DNA of 64,000 nucleotides from Sphingomonas palmae. Lineage in GTDB: Bacteria; Pseudomonadota; Alphaproteobacteria; Sphingomonadales; Sphingomonadaceae. Below, piece by piece: positions 1-10,728 of the stretch; position 1 is the first letter of the stretch; each line of letters opens with the position of its first letter. The position numbers and the translations under genes are program-made. The stretch spans positions 48,352 through 112,351 of the forward strand of contig NZ_FNZZ01000008.1 of assembly GCF_900109565.1 (NCBI RefSeq), written 5' to 3'. The notes beneath the pieces are model-generated. The model was not told the DNA's origin. It did not search any database and was given only the letters and a program-made list of their open reading frames with translations.

Positions 1-1403
1 ATCACAAGAGCCGCGGCGCCATGTGGGGCGCGATCCCGCTGACCTACACCGACGGTACGCCGCTGAACTTCGACCGCTCGTCGAACGTCGCGCCCGATTG
101 GTCGAGCTGGAACGTGATCGACCGGCAGATCTTCGGCGACATCACGCACCGTTTCGGCAACGGCTGGATCGCGCGCGCCTCGGCGATCCGCCGCGCGACC
201 GATGAGAACAACACGCTCTTCTACGTCTACGGCAACCCGGTGCGCGGCGCCCCGAACGGGATTGGCACCGACGCCGATGGAAATCCGGCCGGGATCGCGA
301 GCTACCCGGGCAAGTTCCGCGCGACCACGCGCAACCTGACGATGGAAGCGTACATCACCGGCCCTGTCACGCTTCTGGGTCGCGAGCACGAGATCAATAT
401 CGGCGTGAACCGCAGCGCGCAGGAGTACGTCCAACTCTCCAGCTACGACAACAGCACGATCGGCAACATCCTCCCCTACCCCGGGCTGTTTGATGGCAAT
501 TTCCCGCTGCCCAATTTCCCGACGACCTTCTCGACCGATCCGGCATCGAGCCAAAACACGCACACGCGGCGCGAGACGGTCTACGGCCTCGTCCGGCTCA
601 ACCCCGGCGACGGCGTCAAGGTGATGTTCGGGGGCAACGTGACGCATGCCAAGAGCACCGGCTTCTCCTACGGCGCGAACACCGACTTCGACGCGACGCG
701 CTTCCTGCCCTTTGCCGGGGCGACTGTAGACCTGTCACGAAACATCAGCATCTACGGAAGCTGGGCAACAATCTTCAATCCGCAGAACCAGCTGCTCGAC
801 ATCAACGACCGCATTATCGACCCGATCGAGGGCGAGAACCTCGAGGTCGGGCTGAAGGGCGAGTGGTTCGACGGACGACTCAACGCGACGCTGGCGGCAT
901 TCCAGACGCGGCAGGACAACACCGCCGAGGCCGCGGGGATCAAGACCGTCGATGGCGTCACACGCACCTATTACCAAGGCATCGATGCGCGCTCGCAGGG
1001 GCTCGAACTCGACGTCGGCGGGCAACTCGCCCCCGGCCTGCAGGTGACGGGCGGCTATACGGTGATGCGGATTGAGGACCCCGGGGGGCGCCCCGTTCGC
1101 CGCTATGTAGCGCGCAATACAGGACGGCTAAACGTCAGCTACACGCTCCCGATGCTGCCTGCGCTGAAACTCGGCGCGGCCGCGCAATACCAGAGCCGCA
1201 TCATCTCACCGACCGGGCTCGGCCGCCAGGGCAATTACGCGCTGCTCGACCTGCTGGCGGCGTACAGCATCACCCCCAATGTCTCCGCCGCGGTCAATCT
1301 GCGCAACGTGACCAACACAAAGTACCTGACCGCAACCAATTTCGACGGCGGATATTATGGTGCGCCCCGGACAGTGATGGGGACGATCAGCGTCCGGTAT
1401 TGA
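1..1403 (+). CDS. TonB-dependent siderophore receptor, C-terminal part (5' end outside window)
   Basis: Outer-membrane beta-barrel for uptake of a ferric-siderophore type ligand, energised by TonB. The frame is open from base 3, so the ATG at 21 is internal and the plug domain lies upstream of the window. About 465 residues of barrel are visible, with alternating aromatic strands, a strand reading YGSWATIFNPQ that is typical of FpvA/FhuE-type receptors, and the family C-terminus YGAPRTVMGTISVRY ending in an aromatic residue as expected for BAM recognition. No iron-regulation site can be judged because the promoter is outside. Ligand unknown. Confidence 0.9.
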   Translation, partial: HKSRGAMWGAIPLTYTDGTPLNFDRSSNVAPDWSSWNVIDRQIFGDITHRFGNGWIARASAIRRATDENNTLFYVYGNPVRGAPNGIGTDADGNPAGIASYPGKFRATTRNLTMEAYITGPVTLLGREHEINIGVNRSAQEYVQLSSYDNSTIGNILPYPGLFDGNFPLPNFPTTFSTDPASSQNTHTRRETVYGLVRLNPGDGVKVMFGGNVTHAKSTGFSYGANTDFDATRFLPFAGATVDLSRNISIYGSWATIFNPQNQLLDINDRIIDPIEGENLEVGLKGEWFDGRLNATLAAFQTRQDNTAEAAGIKTVDGVTRTYYQGIDARSQGLELDVGGQLAPGLQVTGGYTVMRIEDPGGRPVRRYVARNTGRLNVSYTLPMLPALKLGAAAQYQSRIISPTGLGRQGNYALLDLLAAYSITPNVSAAVNLRNVTNTKYLTATNFDGGYYGAPRTVMGTISVRY

Positions 1404-1497
1404 TGCGGCAGGGCTGGACCGTGCGGTGGTAATGATCCAGCATACCGCGTGATCGTCGAAGGCTTGAAGGCTTCGTCGACACCGGGAGTATTACACA

Positions 1498-2103
1498 ATG
1501 GCCAGGTACCGCTTGCTTACCGCATTCGTCCTTGCCGTCTCCTCATCCGCCGCAGTGGCGCAGTTCGAACTGCCCGACCCCAAGGTGTACGCCCGCGCGG
1601 AAGACCGCGCACGTGCCCGGTTGCGTGGGGTGCCGTGCACCGAAGCCGATGTCGGACGCGGCTGCTATCGGATGGGCAGCGCCTCGTACGCGAGTCCCCC
1701 TGCTTGACGTACCGCGATGGCGTTATCTATGGACTAGCGACAGCCAAGTGCGTCAAGATGACCCGCCCGCAACGCTTCCGCGGCATATGGGTCGACCACT
1801 TCGAGGGGAGGCGTTCATTCCTGCCGGCAGCACACCGCCCCAATGGCCTGACGGCAAACTGCCCCCGGCCGAGTGGCGTGCGCAGTACGAGCGTTCCCGC
1901 GCCGCTACGATCTAGCTCGACGTGGATCCCGAAAAGGTACCATCGAACTGGCATCGCGTCAGCAACGGGCAGTGATCGACTTCATCGGCCGCAAGACCCG
2001 CTATCCGGGCCATTATGGTCACATGGGAATGGCGGGACACGAGATCGTCGTCGATCGCATCATCTCGCTTCAAAAGTGCCCCGGCGCGGCGGGTTGCGAT
2101 TGA
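1498..2103 (+). pseudogene. Frameshifted small secreted protein gene
   Basis: I do not recognise the family. An ATG at 1498 starts a clear signal peptide (MARYRLLTAFVLAVSSSAAVA) followed by a charged mature start. The reading then continues in other frames: ESPCLTYRDGVIYGLATAK around 1683-1740, EAFIPAGSTPPQWPDGKLP around 1810-1870, and RAVIDFIGRKTRYPGHYGHM around 1968-2028, ending at the TGA at 2101-2103. The first two breaks fall in short homopolymers: a C-run near 1690 that would need one more C, and a G-run near 1805 that would need one more G. The pieces read as one protein of about 200 residues. Decay or indel sequencing errors are both possible. Confidence 0.6.
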
Positions 2104-2161
2104 ACATCGCTGATCAACCAATTTGACCCCGCGCGCGGTTCCGCTACAGGTCGAGACGCGT

Positions 2162-4099
<1,938 letters not shown>

Positions 4100-4109
4100 G
4101 GGGGGGGGG
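4100..4109 (+). repeat. Ten-base G homopolymer at the ribosome-binding position
   Basis: Ten consecutive G lie 4 bases before the ATG at 4114, following CCCC. No other Shine-Dalgarno-like sequence is present, so the tract itself must serve as the anti-SD match (GGGG pairs with the CCUCC end of 16S rRNA). A homopolymer this long is prone to slipped-strand change and would alter spacing or strength of the site. Confidence 0.7.
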
Positions 4110-4113
4110 CACC

Positions 4114-5325
4114 ATGTCTGAACTTTCAGCATTTTTAAAGGAATTGCACGAGCACGTTGCTCCCGAAAACTCCGAGCAACGTCTACAGATAGGTGCCTCG
4201 ACCAGTAAGCGTATCTATGGACTAGATGCTACCCGGGCCATCCTCCTGCTAGGAGGACCGCTTGTTCATTCGGTTTTTAGTTCGTATTCTACCCCTTTGT
4301 TGCAGTTAGCTGTTCAGACCAGTCATTTATTTAGAATGTCAGCATTTTTTATGATTGCTGCATATCTCGCTGCATTAAACACAAAGTCGTCTCAACCAAG
4401 ATGGTTAATTGGGCGAATGCAGCAGCTACTTATTTCATTGGCCACGATGTGTGTTATAATGGAATTAGTTGGTCAGTGGGCAAAAGTTTACCATCCCAGT
4501 CTTAGCCTTACTCCGCCCCTTATACCGCTTCACCTTTGGTTTTTAGTTGCTTTAGCTGCAGTTTCACCAATTACTGGTATGCTTGACCGCAGCCTTCGTG
4601 CGCAGGGGTTTGTGACTTTTGTTGGGTGTAGACCTGTAGTTCTGCTGGGTTTGGCCCTGTGCACTTCATTACTATTTACCGTACTGGCGCGTAGCTTGCG
4701 AGACACAAGCTTTTCGTCTCTGACGTTCGTCAATTTGTGGCTGCCTGTGTTATTGGTTGATGCTCCCAAGCACGCGGTCTTTTACTTGCTAGGATACACA
4801 GTTGCAAGAAGTGCCTACTTTCGGCGATTTGTCTTCGACCCAAAGTTTGTCGCGACTGGGATAGCTTCTCTTGCTGCAAGTCTTTTAATTTATAGTCTTT
4901 CTGGAGGAGATAGCTTTCTCAACAGTGCTGCATCCCCTCTTAAAGTGGTAGTACTTATTATATTTGAGTGCACAAAGATACTTATGGGATTAACAATTCT
5001 CTCGTTGGCCTTGCGGTGTAGTCGCGCACCCACTTTACTGCTGTGGCTAAGCAAAGCTTCTTATACAATCTACCTGCTTCATTTTCCTTTTATTATTCTA
5101 ATATCTTACAGCATTATTAATATATATCCAAGTATTAATTCATATATCTTATTCTTCACATGTTTTGCATTGTCTCTTGGCTTAAGTTGCGGCGCTTACG
5201 CTCTTATGTCTCACTCGCAAATCGCTATGTTCTTGTTTAACGGGAAGCAGATTCGCTTAGGTAAGGCAACAAAACTGCCATTTGTTGGCAAGCTTTTAAA
5301 AAGCCGCGATCTAACTACCGCTTGA
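4114..5325 (+). CDS. Acyltransferase-3 family membrane protein (OafA/OpgC-like)
   Basis: 403 residues. Integral membrane acyltransferase that moves an acyl group, usually acetyl from acetyl-CoA, onto a surface or periplasmic glycan. The N-terminal signature KRIYGLDATRAILLLGGPLVHS carries the conserved Arg and His of the AT3 fold, about ten hydrophobic helices follow, and the C-terminal LSKASYTIYLLHFPFIILI segment is typical. GC content and codon choice (TTA, ATA, AGT, TTT) are visibly unlike the surrounding high-GC genes, pointing to transfer. The next gene downstream, 58 bases away on the same strand and similarly AT-rich, is an SGNH-type protein, a frequent partner of AT3 proteins. Acceptor glycan unknown. 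Confidence 0.85.
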   Translation: MSELSAFLKELHEHVAPENSEQRLQIGASTSKRIYGLDATRAILLLGGPLVHSVFSSYSTPLLQLAVQTSHLFRMSAFFMIAAYLAALNTKSSQPRWLIGRMQQLLISLATMCVIMELVGQWAKVYHPSLSLTPPLIPLHLWFLVALAAVSPITGMLDRSLRAQGFVTFVGCRPVVLLGLALCTSLLFTVLARSLRDTSFSSLTFVNLWLPVLLVDAPKHAVFYLLGYTVARSAYFRRFVFDPKFVATGIASLAASLLIYSLSGGDSFLNSAASPLKVVVLIIFECTKILMGLTILSLALRCSRAPTLLLWLSKASYTIYLLHFPFIILISYSIINIYPSINSYILFFTCFALSLGLSCGAYALMSHSQIAMFLFNGKQIRLGKATKLPFVGKLLKSRDLTTA

Positions 5326-5383
5326 TTGGACTGGACCGGCAAGAATCGATTGGGTAATCTCAAGGTGTCTCAAAAAAGGCACG

Positions 5384-6556
5384 GTGCTGGTGTCGAACGA
5401 ATATAATCGGCGGAAGTTTTTCGGTGGTGCGGTTTGCTACTCTGGCCTGGCTTTACTGTTGCCCGGCTGTGGCGGAAGCGACTCTGGTCCGATTACGGTT
5501 TCTCCAGTGCCACCCACCGGCAGCGCTCCGACACCAGCGCCGAGCCCAACTCCGGCCCCCAGTCCGCCGCCAGTAACAATTGCGTTTGCGGGATCCAGCA
5601 GCCCTGAGCAGTACCTCAGTCTCTACAACGGACCTGCCACTAATCCGCAGATTACTGCATCCTCAGACGGAGAAGTGTTTACACCTCTGGCTTTAGGTGC
5701 GTTTGGAAAAACGGCTGGAAATTTGATTAACAGCAATTCAGGCCGGCCCGTTCGATTTATCCGTGGCGGTATAGGTGCGACAACGCTTGCGCAATGGTCT
5801 AGTTCAAACTCACCGCAGCGTGCTGCGTTAGTGGCTGCGATCAAAAAAGCTGGTGGCGCAGATGCTATTCTCGTCCAAGTGGGTCGGAATGACGCAGCAA
5901 ATCTTATCGTTTCTACTATCGAAGGTCAGGCAACCGCTTTGAGGTTTCTGATTTCAGCGCTTCGAACAGAAGCGGCTGTACCAAGTGCCATGGTTTTTAT
6001 AGGATCCAGTCAAGACCTTATTGGTGGGACAACCGAACAACACTTGCAGTTGGCACGTCAGCGCTTGGCTGAAGTCTCGGTAGTAGCATCTGTACCCAAT
6101 GTACGCTATGGCTTCTCGACGTACGACCTTCCAACAAGTGATAATATTCACCAGACAGAAAGTTCTCAGATTATTTCTGGCACGCGGTTCGGGGCTCAGG
6201 TTCTTGCGTGGCTAAAGAACCAACCTGAACAACGTGGACCGATCATCTCTCGCATAACTCTTGTTGATCAAAATCGAAGTGATATCGAGTTGCAGCTTAG
6301 CGTCGGAACGGATATCACACCAGGAAGTGGTATTGATGGCTTTCAGATAGTGGCTACAGATAATTTAGCAGAGCTAAACATTGTTTCTGCAGAGCGGCTC
6401 GGGCCGACAACGGTTCGCCTGACTCATGAGGCGCGTGGTAACCGGCAGGTTCGATTTGGGTATGCGTTAGACCATGACGTGAGTGACACCAATTGCTTAC
6501 GAAGTAACTCGATCAATCAACTACCCGCCGAACCCTATGTCTCCAATCCGCTGTAA
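5384..6556 (+). CDS. Tat-exported lipoprotein with SGNH-hydrolase-like domain
   Basis: 390 residues from a GTG start with an AAAGG purine stretch just upstream; the in-frame GTG at 5390 is an alternative. The N-terminus has a twin-arginine motif NRRKFF, a hydrophobic stretch and lipobox LLPGC, then a Pro/Ser/Thr linker with repeated PTPAPSP. The globular part begins VTIAFAGSSSPEQY (possible nucleophile Ser), contains QVGRND and ends the catalytic region with DNIHQTE, matching the Asp-x-x-His block of SGNH/sialate-O-acetylesterase proteins. The C-terminal 100 residues look like an extra beta domain. Expected in the periplasm or outer membrane as an esterase, or as the acetyl-transferring arm working with the adjacent acyltransferase. 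Confidence 0.65.
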   Translation: MLVSNEYNRRKFFGGAVCYSGLALLLPGCGGSDSGPITVSPVPPTGSAPTPAPSPTPAPSPPPVTIAFAGSSSPEQYLSLYNGPATNPQITASSDGEVFTPLALGAFGKTAGNLINSNSGRPVRFIRGGIGATTLAQWSSSNSPQRAALVAAIKKAGGADAILVQVGRNDAANLIVSTIEGQATALRFLISALRTEAAVPSAMVFIGSSQDLIGGTTEQHLQLARQRLAEVSVVASVPNVRYGFSTYDLPTSDNIHQTESSQIISGTRFGAQVLAWLKNQPEQRGPIISRITLVDQNRSDIELQLSVGTDITPGSGIDGFQIVATDNLAELNIVSAERLGPTTVRLTHEARGNRQVRFGYALDHDVSDTNCLRSNSINQLPAEPYVSNPL

Positions 6557-7248
6557 GTTGGTCGATTGAGTCTCTGCCTGCGGTCAAACTTAGAATCCTG
6601 GCACCTTATCCCACGGCATGCCACGGCATCACGCGATACATGGCCGACACAGGGGCGTTCGGCACCGCGGAGATCGTGTTGGGATTGTCCTGCCGTAGCA
6701 GCCACCCGCCCGCTGGCGTCGCATCAGTTGCTTGATCAGTTCGTGCATAACCTCTTTGCCGTCGAAGTGGGCCGCGCAGCTGGACCACCACACCACGGCT
6801 CAATCCCGGCGATCGGCGCGCAAGGACCATCAATCGGCGCCCGGAGCCGTACCGCGGCGTCATCAAGTGGCCTGGCACTTCAATCACCTACAGATCCGAG
6901 TACCTAGGCACCTAAATCGGCTTCGCGATGCGCGCTTCGGTCTGCTTCATGGCGGCAATACTCCTGTCTAGTCGCCGAAACTGAGGTCGGCAGCAAGCGC
7001 GCGACCGTAGATTTGTAAATGTCTCGGCAGGCGACGGAAGATTTCCAGCTTTCATGTCCTCCCGCCTTCATCCTTATCAAGTAAGTCTAACCCGGACCTT
7101 CAACGCCTGTGGCCAAGGAGCTAGAGGCACATCTAGAAACAGGCTGCGTTTGCTCCAAACCAGGGGAAAACAAGCGCGTCGATGGCGGGAATTACGTGCC
7201 CCCGCTTTTCATCCAAGGCAATCAGAGATTGACTGATGTTGTCGCGCA
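6557..7248. other. Degenerate region between the SGNH gene and the IS remnant
   Basis: No intact gene is supported. Short frames on both strands lack recognisable families. On the minus strand around 6606-6887 the text is faintly protein-like but interrupted by stops and frame changes. The region joins the low-GC gene pair to a broken insertion sequence, so it is probably debris from earlier insertions. Confidence 0.45.
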
Positions 7249-7600
7249 TCAGCGCAGGAGGGCAATGGGCGTTTTTAACCCCGCCCGTTGCTTCTTGAGT
7301 TCGATGGCGAATGCCGCCGGATGGCGTACTCGAGGAAGAAGTGCGGGCTCGGTAATGAATTTGTCGAACCAGCGGGAGGGTCGAGCGGGCCTGACCGGTC
7401 GTGAAGAACCGCGTCTTGTTAGGCGGCTCGTCGCGCATACGACCATGAAGCTCTCTACGAACCCGTTTCGCGTCGGCTAGCCCGGCACGAGCTATACTGT
7501 ATGCTCATGCGGTCCGCTTCGACGACAGCACACGCCCGCCGCCCGCTTATCCTTAACGTCGCCTGGAGATGCGCGACTGCTTACCGCTTGGCGGCGAGTG
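7249..7600 (-). pseudogene. IS3-family transposase OrfB, internally deleted
   Basis: The beginning reads AKR, TAA stop, AVAHLQATLRISGRRACAVV then EADRMSIQYSSCRA, the normal N-terminus of this OrfB group. It then jumps to the C-terminal part: GFVESF, RDE, NKTRFFTTGQARSTL and finally HPAAFAIELKKQRAGLKTP ending at a TGA at 7249-7251, spread over several frames. The integrase core with its catalytic acidic residues is absent. Dead copy. Confidence 0.8.
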
Positions 7601-7867
7601 CTACGACTTTTTTGACAGCAGACCTTCCAGACCCGCGTGGTCGAGCATCGTATCCACGAGCAGCCGCTTGGGCTGGGCGCTCTCCTCAGTCGAGCGCCCG
7701 GAGCCACTTACGTCGAATACCTCCAAGCCGCCGAACTTGGCCTCCTCGGCATAGTAGGTCGCACTCAACATCCCGTGCTTGCGGCACAGCTCCGTCACCA
7801 CCACACCCGCCCCGGCCTCCTTTAGAAGGCCGATGATCTGCTCTTCCGTAAACTACTTCCGCTTCAT
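7601..7867 (-). pseudogene. IS3-family transposase OrfA, inactivated
   Basis: Reads MKRK, then an in-frame TAG at codon 5 (where Gln or Arg is usual), then FTEEQIIGLLKEAGAGVVV, CRKHGMLSATYY and KFGGLEV: the helix-turn-helix OrfA of IS3-type elements. It ends in the leucine-zipper tail LLVDTMLDHAGLEGLLSKK. A C-to-T change at a CAG codon would explain the stop. It cannot make full OrfA without readthrough; a GTG at 7804 would give only the C-terminal half. Confidence 0.85.
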
Positions 7868-8019
7868 CCGGCTGCCCCTTCGTGGGATCAGTCTCGAGGT
7901 CAGGTGGATGAAGAAACGGAGAATCACATTAAACCTTCCTGCATGCTCTGTCGTATCTTATGAGGGCATTCGGATCCCAAGCGTCGATAATAATCTCGTC
8001 GCTGCGAACAGGCAGATAA

Positions 8020-8889
8020 TTACCCAAGCAGTGCCGTCGCGAATTTACGTACGGCAGGTCCGATGTCGTCGCGCGCCAACGCCAGTGCGAGGTTCGCCTG
8101 GATAAATCCCTCCTTGCCCCCGCAATCGTAGCGCTCGCCGTCGAAGGTGAATCCGTGGAACGGCTGGCGACCGATCAGCTGCGCAATCGCATCGGTCAGC
8201 TGGATCTCGCCGCCCGCGCCCGTCTCCTTGGCGTCGAGGATGCGCATGACCTCGGGCTGGAGAATGTAGCGGCCGGGGATCATCAGGTTCGAGGGCGAGG
8301 CGCCTTTCGCCGGCTTCTCAACCAGCGCGGTGACTTCGGTCAGCCGACCATCGACCTTGCCCGGCGAGATGATGCCGTATTTGCTCGTTTCCTCGTCGGC
8401 GACCTCGAGCGCGCCGATGACGTTCCCGCCTACCTGATTGTACGCGTTGACCATCTGCGCCGTGAAGTTGGGGCTGCCGACCATCAGCTCGTCGGGCAGC
8501 AGCACCGCGAACGGCTCGTCGCCGACGATCTCGCGCGCGCACCACACCGCGTGGCCGAGACCCAGCGGCTCTTGCTGGCGCACGTAAACGGGCGAGCCGG
8601 GCTGCTGGCGTATGCCCTCGATCAACGACAGGCTTTTGCCACGCTCGCGAATTGTTGTCTCAAGCTCGTAGGAGATGTCGAAATGATCCTCGAGCGCAGC
8701 CTTGCCGCGGCCGGTGACGAAGATGATCTGCTCAATTCCCGCCTCTAGCGCTTCTTCTACCGCGTACTGGATCAGCGGCTTGTCGACGACCGTGAGCATC
8801 TCCTTCGGCATCGCTTTTGTCGCCGGCAGGAAGCGTGTTCCCAGCCCTGCCACCGGGAACACCGCCTTGCGCACCCTCTTGATTGTCAT
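8020..8889 (-). CDS. galU: UTP-glucose-1-phosphate uridylyltransferase
   Basis: 289 residues from ATG at 8889; the open frame extends further upstream to 9087 but the family starts at MTIKRVRKAVFPVAGLGTRF. Makes UDP-glucose from UTP and glucose-1-phosphate in the cytosol, a precursor for exopolysaccharide and LPS sugars. Visible are the nucleotide-binding GLGTRFLPATKAMPKEM motif, VDKPLIQY, LPDELM metal-site region and VEKP. Length is normal for bacterial GalU. It stands alone between decayed regions but is functionally linked to the polysaccharide locus at 13-38 kb. Confidence 0.96.
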   Translation of the reverse strand: MTIKRVRKAVFPVAGLGTRFLPATKAMPKEMLTVVDKPLIQYAVEEALEAGIEQIIFVTGRGKAALEDHFDISYELETTIRERGKSLSLIEGIRQQPGSPVYVRQQEPLGLGHAVWCAREIVGDEPFAVLLPDELMVGSPNFTAQMVNAYNQVGGNVIGALEVADEETSKYGIISPGKVDGRLTEVTALVEKPAKGASPSNLMIPGRYILQPEVMRILDAKETGAGGEIQLTDAIAQLIGRQPFHGFTFDGERYDCGGKEGFIQANLALALARDDIGPAVRKFATALLG

Positions 8890-9636
8890 GTCTATCTCAG
8901 CCTTTACTGGTCGCCGCTGTGTAGAGCTAGCCCTCACCATTGCAACAGGTGACCTATTGGCGTCTCGCACGCTAGAAGCGACAATGCGCAACGTTGTCGC
9001 GCTAATCTTGCTGCTATCAGTGAATAGCAACAAAGTCAGACTTTTATCGCTTGCAATGAGTGAGGTCAGCTGCGTGGATAGCTGCAAATTGCGAATCTTA
9101 TTTTCGTAAATGCGACAGCTTAGCGATCACGCAGGTGAATACTTTTTATAATGAAGCATGATTGCCAAGTGACACGCTAATGGCGAATTTGAGGGTCTGA
9201 CGAAGCACATGGTCGGGTGCGTCACTCTGCGTTACACGCAGAACCCAATAATCCTGTATTGGAGGGGCGGTATGGGGACGGAGAAGAGCAAGCCTTTGGT
9301 GCCGCTGGTGTTCGACACCGCGCTGCTTCTGCCAGCCGCGGTTTCAGGTGTGACGGTCGACGCTGAGCAATCTAAATGTGACGCAGCGTGGGCCCGATCC
9401 GTTTAATGGCTGAGCGGCTGTGGATGCTAGAATGCTGGTGCTGAAGCACGCAAGCGTCAACCCTGCTCGACCTAACACAGCACGGCAGCGGCGACTGGTC
9501 GGGGTGCTCGAGGTGCGCGTTGACGGGCGCGCGGCTTACCGGCTGGTGCTCGGCGCACCCAACTGATCGCGCGCACGGATAGAGACGGCGTTCCGCTCGT
9601 TCTGCCTCGCAACTGACCAGTGCGAGGACACTCACC
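8890..9636. other. Intergenic region with possible decayed coding fragments
   Basis: No intact gene. The first 250 bases are AT-richer and contain the galU promoter region. Around 9449-9567 two frames give protein-like text (LDLTQHGSGDW followed out of frame by GVLEVRVDGRAAYRLVLGAP), suggesting a frameshifted gene end just before the alcohol dehydrogenase. A 65-residue frame at 9209-9406 has no recognisable family. Confidence 0.4.
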
Positions 9637-10728
9637 ATGACAATCAAGGCCATCGGCTACGCCGCATCGGGCAAACACGCCAAGCTGAAGCCGATGCAGC
9701 TTGAGCGGCAGGACCCGCTGCCCAACGAGGTGCAGATCGCGGTGCTCTATTGCGGCGTCTGTCACTCCGATATCCACCAGTGCGAGAACGACTGGGGCAA
9801 CACCGTCTATCCATGCATGCCCGGACACGAGGTGGTCGGACGCGTCGTCAACAAGGGCTCGCTGGTGACGAAACACGCAATCGGCGATCTGGTCGGGGTC
9901 GGCTGCATGATCGACAGCTGCCACGAATGCGCGCCCTGCCTCGCCGGCGACGAGCAATATTGCGAGGGACCGAACAGCTGGCTTGCGACCTATAACGGCC
10001 CGATGAAGCAGACCAAGACGGGCGAGAACATGTACGGCCGCGATAATACATTCGGCGGCTATTCCGACCAACTCGTGGTGCGCGAGGATTTTGTGCTCAA
10101 GATCCCGGCCGCGCTCCCGATTGAGGCTGCGGCGCCAATCCTGTGCGCGGGTGTCACCACCTATTCGCCGATGAAGCACTGGGGTGTGAAGGCGGGTAGC
10201 AAGGTCGGCGTCGTCGGCTTCGGTGGTCTGGGCGACATGAGCGTAAAGATCGCACGCGCGATGGGCGCGCAGGTGACCGTCTTCACGCGCGACAAGGACA
10301 AGGTGGCGGAGGCGCACCGGCTCGGCGCGAAGAGCGTCGTCGAAGGCGACGATAAGGCGTACGCGGCGCTCGAAGGCCACTTCGACTTCATCATCTCGAC
10401 CGTGCCCGAGAAGCACGAGGTCGATCCCTTCATTCCGCTGCTGCGCCACGACGGTGTGTTCGTCGCGGTCGGCGCGCTCGCCCCCATGCCGGGATGGAAC
10501 CACATGAACGTCATCATGGGGCGCAAGACGATCGCGGGCTCGCTGATCGGCTCGATCACGGAAACGCAGGAGGTGCTCGATTTCTGTGCCGAACACCGCA
10601 TCGCGCCCGACATCCAGCTGATCCCGATCCAAGAGATCAACGAGGCGTACAAATACGTGAAGTCGGGCGACGTCCGCTTCCGCTACGTCATCGACGCGGC
10701 GAGTTTGGCCGAGGATAAGGCGGCCTGA
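9637..10728 (+). CDS. Zinc-dependent NAD(P) alcohol dehydrogenase (CAD/YahK type)
   Basis: 363 residues, cytosolic medium-chain dehydrogenase that interconverts aldehydes and primary alcohols. The catalytic zinc ligands are in CGVCHSDIH and GHEVVG, the structural zinc cysteines in CHECAPCLAGDEQYC, and the Rossmann motif is GFGGLGD near residue 195. The pattern matches the cinnamyl-alcohol-dehydrogenase-like YahK/AdhA group; substrate is not determinable. ATG preceded by GAGGACAC. It leads a same-strand run with two aldo/keto reductases and an SDR, 8 bases before the next start, suggesting one transcript for aldehyde/ketone reduction. Confidence 0.92.
   Translation: MTIKAIGYAASGKHAKLKPMQLERQDPLPNEVQIAVLYCGVCHSDIHQCENDWGNTVYPCMPGHEVVGRVVNKGSLVTKHAIGDLVGVGCMIDSCHECAPCLAGDEQYCEGPNSWLATYNGPMKQTKTGENMYGRDNTFGGYSDQLVVREDFVLKIPAALPIEAAAPILCAGVTTYSPMKHWGVKAGSKVGVVGFGGLGDMSVKIARAMGAQVTVFTRDKDKVAEAHRLGAKSVVEGDDKAYAALEGHFDFIISTVPEKHEVDPFIPLLRHDGVFVAVGALAPMPGWNHMNVIMGRKTIAGSLIGSITETQEVLDFCAEHRIAPDIQLIPIQEINEAYKYVKSGDVRFRYVIDAASLAEDKAA

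Larger units (their letters stand above)
7249..7900 (-). mobile_element. IS3-family insertion sequence remnant
   Basis: On the minus strand the order is orfA remnant, orfB start, then orfB end, as in IS3 elements, but compressed into about 650 bases where about 1200 are normal. The orfA and orfB text is clear despite stops and frame changes (see the two pseudogene entries). The middle of orfB, including the DDE catalytic core, is missing. I could not identify matching terminal inverted repeats, so the outer limits are approximate. Confidence 0.8.
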
